Below, piece after piece: positions 1 through 5,220 of a stretch of DNA of 5,220 bases (position 1 is its first letter; each line of letters begins with the position of its first letter). This DNA is from an uncultured Bacteroidales bacterium (lineage in GTDB: Bacteria > Bacteroidota > Bacteroidia > Bacteroidales > F082). The translations under genes were made by a program, and so were the position numbers. The stretch lies in the NCBI GenBank assembly GCA_937902805.1, contig CALEMB010000175.1:1-5220 (forward strand), written 5' to 3'. Below the pieces are notes generated by a model that was given only the letters and a program-made list of their open reading frames with translations, ran no database searches and had not been told where the DNA came from.

Positions 1-2054
1 AAGAAGGCACCATTGAAGATGTTATATATGGGGAAACGGTATTCAGCGTTGACTTCCAGCTGGATGTCGCCGGTTTTTTCGAGGTCCTCGTCTGTGGGCA
101 CATAGCCACCAGGACCGACGGTACGGTACAGCCAACCGCGCAGACCGTTGGAGCCGCCACCGTAGAAGCTGCGCTCGAAGGGCAGGTCGCGTGAGTTGCC
201 ATAGGGCACGCCGACTCCCATGAATTCGCGGAACACCAGCCACGATTCATTTCCTATGTCAAAATGCTGGCGGAAATCGACGCTGGTCCTCACATATTGC
301 GCATAGCGGATGCCGAATATATCGTGGTGTCCGTCGTGTTCACCTATGAGTTTGGTCTTGTTGAAGAGGGACAGCAGGTTGCCGCTCGTCTCAATATCGG
401 TGCGCAGGTAGATGAAACTGCCTTCTTGGTTAAGGCGTTGGCTGGAATAGACGAAGGAATAGCGCGCGCCTAACAGTAAGTGGCTGCTGTATTGGTCCTT
501 TTTTCTTTGGCTCGTTTCTGTGTCAAGGTAGGCTTGGAAGGCGGGGTTGATGTTGGCAATCTTCACACCATTGAGGTAGATAGGTGTAAAAGTGTTACTG
601 ATGCGGTTGAGGCCTTTCCAATCGTAGCTAAACGAGGCAGTGGTGATGTAGCGTGAGTAGTAGTATCTGATTTGTGTGTTGAATCCCAAAGATACAGAAG
701 TCGTCGGCATGTAGTCCCTGGCGATGTCGTTGAATGCGAACGGACTAAGGAACTTTGGGAAAATGATGCTCGCTGTAATGCCGGCTTCTCTGGCGGTGAA
801 TATCTTCTGACCAGTTTCAGCTACCTGTGCATCAAGGAGTTTTTGCATCTCCAAGCCTCCTCTCAGACTGAGTTGGAAGGTCTCGGCACCATGGAAAATG
901 TTTCTGTTGGTGTAAGCGATGCTGCCTTTGATGCCCAAGTCGCCGCCGGAGTTGGTGCCTTCGGCTTGTATGGTAAACGAGTGAATATCGTTTTGCTGCA
1001 TTGTGATGCGGCAGTCGAGGCGATTGAGACTGTCATTGGGCACGCTGTCGAACTGTATGTTCACATTGCTGAACAGCTTGTAATTACTAAGCGTTTTGTA
1101 GGTACTTGTGACGCTTCTTTGGTTGTAGGGCAGTCCCTCAGCAATATGGATGGCGCGAGAGAAGGTCTGGGGCTTTACCCTGGGCTTGTCGTAGTAGTAG
1201 AAGTCCCACTCGTTGGTAAACTTCCTTCTCAGACCAAATTCTGTGGTGAGTTTGGCTGAGTCGATGGGTTTGTTACGCATCTTGAAGACAGAGAAGTCGG
1301 GATAGACGCTGATGTTGCGAATGCGGTATTTCTTGTAGGCCAAATCACTCTTTTTCAGCCGCATGGTGATGTCCATGGTGTGATTCATGAAGTTGCTGTC
1401 CACCTCGAAGTAAATGTGGTCGCGGTTGAAAAAGTAATAGCCGGAGTTCTTCAGCCTTTCAGTGATGATTTCACGTTGCTCATCCAGCGAATAGGCGTTG
1501 TAGATGTCTCCTACATGGAGCGGGAAATCTGTGCTGTCACGCATGATGTAAGTCCTCACCAGACTGTCTTCGATGACATAGTTGATGTCTTTGACACGAT
1601 AGGGTTTTGTGGGATAGATGTGATAGATGACTTTGGCTTTTTTGTTTTTCTCCTTGAATGTTACCTCATGGGTTACCTTCGAGTCGAAATATCCCACATT
1701 GTCGAGGTAGCGCATCATTTGGGTCGACGAGTTGTTGGCTTCCGACTTCTCATAATAAACGGGCTGTTTGCCAAAACGCTTGTTCAGCCATTTCCATATT
1801 TTGCTCTTGGGATGGAGTTCTGATTCGTAATAAAGCCAAGTGGGGATGTTGGTGCGTATTGGACTTTTGTAAGGTTTTAAGGAGATGTATTTCGACACAT
1901 CCGACTTGTCGATTTCAGTGCCTTTTTCCTCAATGACGACCTTGTTGCTTTTCACCAGATATTTCCCTTCGGGGACAAAACGGCGTAAAGAACATGACGA
2001 CAGCATGACTGCCGCAAGCATGACAAAAACGATATGGAACCATTTGCCTTTCAC
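1..2054 (-). CDS. tamL: TamL-type Omp85 outer-membrane assembly lipoprotein (3' end beyond window)
   Basis: The frame is open for 684 codons and runs off the left edge, so the last part of the barrel is missing. The product belongs to the BamA/TamA (Omp85) superfamily, which helps insert or export proteins at the outer membrane. Residues 1-20 form a signal peptide (VKGKWF, then a hydrophobic core) ending in the lipobox LSSC, with Cys21 as the lipidated residue; a lipidated TamA is the form known as TamL in Bacteroidota. Three POTRA-like domains follow, roughly 31-147 (with GYFDSKV at 121-127), 151-235 and 241-352, then the barrel from about 355. Residues 629-641 carry the family's loop-6 signature (GGGSNGLRGW), and EVNAEYRFP at 667-675 is the conserved late barrel strand. 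I chose the GTG at 2054 because a stop lies in frame just upstream (folC's own TAA), no ATG intervenes, and the first internal ATG (2021) would remove the positively charged signal n-region. The partner tamB could lie further left, which is a guess. Family is secure; the TamL name rather than generic BamA-like is likely. Confidence 0.9.
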   Translation of the reverse strand, partial: MKGKWFHIVFVMLAAVMLSSCSLRRFVPEGKYLVKSNKVVIEEKGTEIDKSDVSKYISLKPYKSPIRTNIPTWLYYESELHPKSKIWKWLNKRFGKQPVYYEKSEANNSSTQMMRYLDNVGYFDSKVTHEVTFKEKNKKAKVIYHIYPTKPYRVKDINYVIEDSLVRTYIMRDSTDFPLHVGDIYNAYSLDEQREIITERLKNSGYYFFNRDHIYFEVDSNFMNHTMDITMRLKKSDLAYKKYRIRNISVYPDFSVFKMRNKPIDSAKLTTEFGLRRKFTNEWDFYYYDKPRVKPQTFSRAIHIAEGLPYNQRSVTSTYKTLSNYKLFSNVNIQFDSVPNDSLNRLDCRITMQQNDIHSFTIQAEGTNSGGDLGIKGSIAYTNRNIFHGAETFQLSLRGGLEMQKLLDAQVAETGQKIFTAREAGITASIIFPKFLSPFAFNDIARDYMPTTSVSLGFNTQIRYYYSRYITTASFSYDWKGLNRISNTFTPIYLNGVKIANINPAFQAYLDTETSQRKKDQYSSHLLLGARYSFVYSSQRLNQEGSFIYLRTDIETSGNLLSLFNKTKLIGEHDGHHDIFGIRYAQYVRTSVDFRQHFDIGNESWLVFREFMGVGVPYGNSRDLPFERSFYGGGSNGLRGWLYRTVGPGGYVPTDEDLEKTGDIQLEVNAEYRFPIYNIFNGAF

Positions 2055-2073
2055 AAGGGAGCTGGATTTTCGA

Positions 2074-2081
2074 CAAAGGTA
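2074..2081 (-). promoter_or_regulatory. possible Bacteroidota -7 promoter element for tamL
   Basis: Read on the minus strand this is TACCTTTG, an exact match to the TAnnTTTG -7 consensus of the Bacteroidota primary sigma factor. It lies in the 39-base gap between folC and tamL, about 20 bases before the GTG start, which would give a very short leader. No convincing TTTG -33 box is seen at the usual distance upstream, which would fall inside the end of folC. tamL may therefore have its own promoter besides read-through from folC, but the evidence is one 8-base match. Confidence 0.4.
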
Positions 2082-2093
2082 AGGATTATTTCT

Positions 2094-3380
2094 TTACACC
2101 ACCTCGGCCACAGTGAAATTGCTGCCGCCGATGAAGACCACGTCGCCAAAATGCGCGTTGTTGAGGGCGGAACGATAAGCGTGGCTTACACTTTCAAACA
2201 CCTGCCCACGCAAGCCTAGGTCAAAGGCTTTCTGCGCTAAGATGTTGGCATCCAAACCTCTGGGGATGTCGGCCTTGCAGAAATAATATTCGGCGCTGTG
2301 GGGTAGGAGATGTAACACACTGTCAATATCCTTGTCGTTGACCATACCAAGGACGAAATGTAGTTTATTATACTGCATCTCAGCTAGTTGCAATACCACT
2401 TCCTTAATGCCAGCCACGTTATGTCCCGTGTCTGCAATAGTCAGCGGGTCTTTGCAGAGGATCTGCCAGCGCCCCATGAGATGCGTATTGCGAATCACCT
2501 TGGCGATGCCGTCGCGGATGATGTCTTCCGAAAGGTCAAACTTGTTGCGAAGCAGGTCAAGGGCGCACATCACGGTGGTGAGGTTCTTTTGCTGGTAGTT
2601 GCCCATCAGCGGGATTTCAAGGGCCTCCATGTAAAGCTCGCTGTTTTTCCAAACGTCATACTTTTGCTCCGTGTAGGATTCGATATGGATTTTGTCGCAG
2701 TCGAAAACCTGGTCGGCGAAAAGGATGGGGCTGTTGCATTCCTGTGCCTTGTCGATGAAGACTTGTTGGGTCTCGGGATGGGTTTCGCCAATGACGACAG
2801 GGATGCCTGGTTTGATGATGCCCGCCTTTTCGTAAGCGATTTTGGCCCTTGTGTCACCCAAAAACTTCATGTGGTCGAAGTCGATGTTTGTGATGATGCT
2901 CAGTTCTGGTGTGATGATGTTGGTGGAGTCCAAACGGCCACCCATGCCCACTTCGACGATGGCGATGTCAATCTTTTCCTTTGAGAAATAGTCGAAAGCC
3001 ATACCTACGGTCATCTCGAAGAAAGATAGCCCCATCGTCTCGAACTTGTCTTTATATGCCTCCATGAATTGCATCACATTCTCCTCAGGAATCATCTCAC
3101 CGTTGATGCGGATGCGTTCGCGGAAGTCGCGCAGGTGGGGCGAGGTGTAAAGACCAGTCTTGTAGCCCGCTTCCTGAAACACGGAGGCTAGCATGTGCGA
3201 GACGGAGCCTTTGCCGTTGGTGCCGGCCACATGCACCGTCTTGAAGTTGTTTTGAGGGTTGTCCAAAAGGTTAAGGAGTTGGATGGTGTTGTTCATGTCA
3301 GCCTTATAGGCCGCACCGCCAATGAGTTGGTACATAGGCAGTTTGTTGAACATCCATTCGAGCGTATCGGAATAATTCAT
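2094..3380 (-). CDS. folC: bifunctional folylpolyglutamate synthase/dihydrofolate synthase
   Basis: A cytoplasmic Mur-ligase-family enzyme that uses ATP to join glutamate to dihydropteroate, making dihydrofolate, and then adds further glutamates to reduced folates so they stay in the cell. The 428 residues are the usual full length. Visible motifs are the P-loop GTNGKGS at 53-59, TSPHL at 79-83, EVGMGGRLDSTN at 143-154, NIDFDH at 165-170, KAGIIKP at 185-191 (its Lys probably the carbamylated one of the family), MGNYQQKN at 259-266, GRWQ at 303-306, DTGHN at 317-321 (the DGAHN motif of many homologues) and LGMVNDKD at 344-351. The start MNYSDTLEWMF fits Bacteroidota homologues; no Shine-Dalgarno sequence precedes it, only an AT-rich leader. 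It follows tonB after 97 bases and precedes tamL by 39 bases in the same reading frame. No key residue appears to be missing. Whether both activities are present cannot be read from sequence alone. Confidence 0.96.
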   Translation of the reverse strand: MNYSDTLEWMFNKLPMYQLIGGAAYKADMNNTIQLLNLLDNPQNNFKTVHVAGTNGKGSVSHMLASVFQEAGYKTGLYTSPHLRDFRERIRINGEMIPEENVMQFMEAYKDKFETMGLSFFEMTVGMAFDYFSKEKIDIAIVEVGMGGRLDSTNIITPELSIITNIDFDHMKFLGDTRAKIAYEKAGIIKPGIPVVIGETHPETQQVFIDKAQECNSPILFADQVFDCDKIHIESYTEQKYDVWKNSELYMEALEIPLMGNYQQKNLTTVMCALDLLRNKFDLSEDIIRDGIAKVIRNTHLMGRWQILCKDPLTIADTGHNVAGIKEVVLQLAEMQYNKLHFVLGMVNDKDIDSVLHLLPHSAEYYFCKADIPRGLDANILAQKAFDLGLRGQVFESVSHAYRSALNNAHFGDVVFIGGSNFTVAEVV

Positions 3381-3395
3381 AGGCGATTATTATTA

Positions 3396-3470
3396 GACTC
3401 GGGACACGGGACTACGGGACACGGGACCTTGTCCCAAAGTCTCGCGTCTCGTGTCTCGAAGTCTCGCGTC
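3396..3470. repeat. imperfect inverted repeat built from heptads, between tonB and folC
   Basis: Two 32-base arms (3396-3427 and 3439-3470) flank an 11-base centre. The left arm is made of near-identical heptads ACGGGAC (the first is TCGGGAC) with one extra T; the right arm is made of GTCTCGN heptads with one extra A. Both arms carry a GAC/GTC at their outer end. The right heptad is the reverse complement of the left one except for one base (GTCTCGT against GTCCCGT), so the whole forms a long imperfect palindrome. The 12-mer GGGACACGGGAC occurs twice, 15 bases apart (3401 and 3416). At the centre, GGGAC-CTT-GTCCC (3423-3435) is a perfect 5-bp hairpin. In a plus-strand RNA the recurrent difference would be a G-U pair; in the minus-strand mRNA it is an A-C mismatch. 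No U-run follows it, so a classical terminator is not supported. Function unknown; a dispersed extragenic palindrome or an mRNA-processing/stability structure are options. Confidence 0.85.
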
Positions 3471-3478
3471 ATATAAGA

Positions 3479-4237
3479 TTAGTGGTTGATGACAAACGTA
3501 TAAGTGATAGTGCCATGTTGTTCTTCAGGGGCATCGGAGTCGGCAGCGAAAGTCGAGCGTTTGGCGGCTTGAACGGCCTTTTGTCGCATTGCACTGTTGA
3601 TGATATCGGTGCCTTTGGTAGCAACTTCGGCGCGCACTACTTGTCCGGCACGATTAACCCAAATGTCAACAACAATTTTGCCTTCTTCGCTGAAATCATC
3701 ATCGGGGCGGTGAAGACTCTTGGCACCACGACCGCCGAGGTCGTAGCCCGTGCCGTTGCCTCTTCCACCGTTGCCTTCGTATTGTCTGACGCCCGCCAAA
3801 CCATTCGGGTTGCCTTGGTCGCCAGGCTGTCCCGTGATGCCTTCCGAACCGCCAGCCTGTGGGTTGTTGTTGCCACGATAGATGGCTCTGTTGTTGACGG
3901 TGGGTTTGGGCTGTTCAGCGGGTTTCTCCTGTTTCGGCTTGGTGTTTTTGGGCTTCTCGAGGGCAGGAGCCTCTTCGTCGTTTTGCGTGACGATGTCTTC
4001 CTTGCTTTTACTTTGCTTTTGCTGAGGTTGGGCGGCTTGAGGGATAGCAGGCTTCTCGGGTTGGATGTTGCCCATGCCTTGATTCATCATGCCCAAGTCG
4101 ACCTCAACGCCTTCTTCGCCAGGCAACGGGAGCGGAGTCCTAAAGGCCATAAGGAACAAGACAAGCACAATCAGGGCGTGGACGATGATGGTCCCCGCTG
4201 CGGCTAAGCCCTTGTCTTTCTTTTCTTTGTTGTCCAT
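3479..4237 (-). CDS. tonB: TonB-family energy transducer
   Basis: A 252-residue inner-membrane protein that reaches across the periplasm and passes proton-motive energy from the ExbB/ExbD channel to outer-membrane transporters. After a short charged N-terminus (MDNKEKKDK) comes one membrane helix at about 11-32. It keeps Thr16, His20 and Leu27 at the positions of the Ser16-His20-Leu27 residues of the E. coli TonB helix, with Ala31 in place of the final Ser. Residues about 34-115 are rich in Pro, Lys, Glu and Gln, the usual periplasmic spacer; about 121-171 are rich in Gly and Asn. The C-terminal TonB domain spans about 175-252, with the strand GKIVVDIWVNRAGQVVRAEV (186-205) and the closing GTITYTFVI. 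It starts 8 bases after exbD and has a strong ribosome binding site. A TolA-like role in a Tol-Pal-type complex is the main alternative, since one channel set may serve either job. Confidence 0.9.
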   Translation of the reverse strand: MDNKEKKDKGLAAAGTIIVHALIVLVLFLMAFRTPLPLPGEEGVEVDLGMMNQGMGNIQPEKPAIPQAAQPQQKQSKSKEDIVTQNDEEAPALEKPKNTKPKQEKPAEQPKPTVNNRAIYRGNNNPQAGGSEGITGQPGDQGNPNGLAGVRQYEGNGGRGNGTGYDLGGRGAKSLHRPDDDFSEEGKIVVDIWVNRAGQVVRAEVATKGTDIINSAMRQKAVQAAKRSTFAADSDAPEEQHGTITYTFVINH

Positions 4238-4241
4238 GGTG

Positions 4242-4247
4242 CCTCCT
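4242..4247 (-). promoter_or_regulatory. ribosome binding site of tonB, overlapping the exbD stop
   Basis: On the minus strand this reads AGGAGG, a perfect anti-Shine-Dalgarno match, 4 bases before the tonB ATG. Its first two bases are the last two of exbD's TAG stop codon. None of the other visible starts here (exbD, folC, tamL) has such a site, as is usual in Bacteroidota, so this one stands out and supports the chosen tonB start. The spacing is shorter than the usual optimum. Confidence 0.7.
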
Positions 4248-4659
4248 ATTTCTTTGGCGCGGTGGCCAAGATGACCTTATGGTTGTTGCCAGTGGCGTTG
4301 TTGATGTCGTTGACAGCGTCAATCACGTTGACGATGTATTGCACAGGGACGCTCTTGTCCGAACGCAGCACTACCGTAGCTTGGTTGTCACTTCCGATGC
4401 TGGCGTTGATGAGGTCGGTGAGTTGGGCTTCGTCGGAGGGGGTCTCATTTACGAAATACTGATGCTGCTCATTGACATAGACCGTGACAGTTTGTTTGGC
4501 CATAGTCTTACTGTTGCTCGATGGCAGCATGAGCTTGATGGCATTAGGGGCGACCAATGTCGAAGTCAGCATGAAGAAAATCAGCAGCAGAAACACCAAG
4601 TCCGACATAGACGAGGAGTTGAATGTGGGTTCGACCTTATTTCTTGATTTAATGGCCAT
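4246..4659 (-). CDS. exbD: ExbD/TolR-family biopolymer transport protein
   Basis: A 137-residue inner-membrane protein that, with ExbB, forms the proton channel driving TonB. It has a short cytoplasmic N-terminus, one membrane helix at about 19-37, and a periplasmic domain to the end. Asp20 in the MSDLVFLLL segment sits at the start of the helix and corresponds to the proton-carrying Asp (Asp25 in E. coli ExbD, Asp23 in TolR). The periplasmic part shows the family's pattern, with a strand at about 56-62 (QTVTVYV) and TVVLRSDKSVPVQYIVNVID at 95-114, equivalent to the conserved xxRaDxxxxYxxvvxvmD region. Length is typical. The gene follows exbB by 12 bases and its stop overlaps the tonB ribosome binding site, which argues for co-transcription and possibly coupled translation. 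TolR is the alternative name; the sequence alone does not separate the two. Confidence 0.93.
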   Translation of the reverse strand: MAIKSRNKVEPTFNSSSMSDLVFLLLIFFMLTSTLVAPNAIKLMLPSSNSKTMAKQTVTVYVNEQHQYFVNETPSDEAQLTDLINASIGSDNQATVVLRSDKSVPVQYIVNVIDAVNDINNATGNNHKVILATAPKK

Positions 4660-4671
4660 AATGCGCTGATT

Positions 4672-5179
4672 TTATGCGGGTTCGTTCAAGACATCCATAA
4701 ACTCGGTAGCCTTGGCTTCGAGCAGGTTGACGACCTTTTGGATTTTGGTCGAGAGAATAGCGTGGAAGAAATAGGCAATGATACCGACAATCAGACCGCC
4801 AACGGTGGTCACCATGGCCGTATAGATGCCGTTTGATAGTGTGGTGATATCAAGGTTGTTGCCCGCCATCGACATATCGTAAAAGGCGCGAATCATGCCA
4901 ATCACAGTGCCCAAGAAACCGATCATCGGGGCGGCACTGGCAATCATGGCGAGGATGTTGACACCACGTTCCAACTGCGCCACTTCAAGGTTGCCCACGT
5001 TTTCGATGGCCGAATTGATGTCGCCCAAAGGACGGCCGATGCGAGACAAACCTTTTTCAATCATCCTGGAGATAGGGGTGGAGTTGCCACGGCATAAGGC
5101 CTTTGCGGAGTCAAGTTTGCCATCTTTCATGTATTCACGGATGCGGTCCATGAAACTGGCGTCGTATTTCGTGAGATCG
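4672..5179 (-). CDS. exbB: MotA/TolQ/ExbB proton channel protein (5' end missing)
   Basis: This is the C-terminal part of the multi-pass inner-membrane subunit that assembles with ExbD into the channel energising TonB. Counting from the Met at 5151, residues 64-90 form a membrane helix with APMIGFLGTVIGM (74-86), the family's signature, and residues about 106-132 form another with YTAMVTTVGGLIVGIIAYF (110-128); Thr82 and Thr115/116 probably match the channel-lining threonines of E. coli ExbB. Between 25 and 62 lies the typical cytoplasmic segment (TPISRMIEKG, then ENVGNLEVAQLERG). The Met at 5151 is internal: FMDRIREYMKDGK is a conserved mid-protein stretch, and the first membrane helix, which families of this type have before it, is absent. 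The real coding sequence continues beyond 5151 to about 5179, where adapter sequence begins. The N-terminal residues that would be translated further right are artefact. The stop is TAA, 12 bases before exbD. Confidence 0.93.
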
Positions 5180-5218
5180 AGATCGGAAGAGCGGTTCAGC
5201 AGGAATGCCGAGACCGAT
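5180..5218 (+). other. Illumina paired-end adapter sequence (artefact)
   Basis: These 39 bases match, without a mismatch, the start of the Illumina paired-end read-through adapter as I know it: the common AGATCGGAAGAGC, then GGTTCAGCAGGAATGCCGAG, then ACCGAT. The last two bases of the window (5219-5220) read AT where the adapter continues CT, so agreement ends at 5218. The orientation is the one expected where a read runs through the 3' end of its insert. The six bases before it (5174-5179) repeat the adapter's first six, so the exact junction is uncertain by a few bases. A synthetic sequence of this length cannot be a chance match; it is untrimmed adapter built into the assembly, probably at a contig end. 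It happens to be open in the exbB frame and encodes a false extension (SVSAFLLNRSS). Confidence 0.97.
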
Positions 5219-5220
5219 AT

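Noticed and set aside
672..1259. Plus-strand open frame of 195 codons
   Set aside because: It lies antisense to tamL, whose minus-strand frame gives continuous Omp85-like protein here; the plus-strand product resembles no family I recognise.
1380..1823. Plus-strand open frame of 147 codons
   Set aside because: Antisense shadow of the POTRA region of tamL.
2013..2021. Internal ATG of tamL at 2021 as the start
   Set aside because: It would leave a signal peptide of only about nine residues before the lipobox Cys, with no positive charge.
2388..2984. Plus-strand open frame of 198 codons
   Set aside because: Antisense shadow of folC; no recognisable domain.
3423..3435. Rho-independent terminator after tonB
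   Set aside because: The perfect 5-bp hairpin is present but no T-run follows on the minus strand; any stop of transcription here would need another mechanism.
3396..3470. CRISPR array or phage attachment site
   Set aside because: Units are 7 bases with no spacers of regular length, and there are no cas, integrase or transposase genes.
3482..4207. Plus-strand open frame of 241 codons opposite tonB
   Set aside because: Its length follows from the low-complexity composition of the tonB linker; the minus-strand frame has the helix and TonB domain.
4672..5151. Complete 159-residue ExbB starting at the Met at 5151
   Set aside because: The frame continues upstream and the Met sits inside a conserved cytoplasmic stretch; a protein starting here would lack the first membrane helix.

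Overview
The window looks like an uncultured member of Bacteroidota, probably Bacteroidales. This rests on protein style (an ExbB/ExbD/TonB set with a Gly-rich TonB linker, a lipoprotein form of the TamA assembly protein, a FolC with the DTGHN variant motif), on the mostly absent Shine-Dalgarno signals, and on an exact TAnnTTTG promoter element. The assignment comes from family recognition only; no search was run.

All five genes lie on the minus strand, so they read from right to left: exbB (5' end missing) - exbD - tonB - folC - tamL (3' end missing). exbB, exbD and tonB are separated by only 12 and 8 bases and look like one transcription unit for an inner-membrane proton channel plus an energy transducer reaching across the periplasm. 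A 97-base gap holding a heptad-based inverted repeat follows, then folC (folate synthesis and polyglutamylation). After 39 more bases comes tamL, an Omp85-family outer-membrane assembly protein anchored as a lipoprotein. It has no stop codon inside the window: the frame is open from position 2054 to position 1. The cluster thus brackets a cytoplasmic housekeeping enzyme with envelope genes. No stretch over 300 bases lacks a gene, and I see no RNA gene, insertion sequence or CRISPR array.

The most important observation is not biological. Bases 5180-5218 match, over 39 positions, the Illumina paired-end adapter as I know it. The true genomic sequence therefore ends near 5179, and the apparent N-terminal extension of ExbB beyond that point is translated adapter. 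I found no undescribed biological system; the cluster is made of known families, and the inverted heptad repeat is the one element without a ready explanation.
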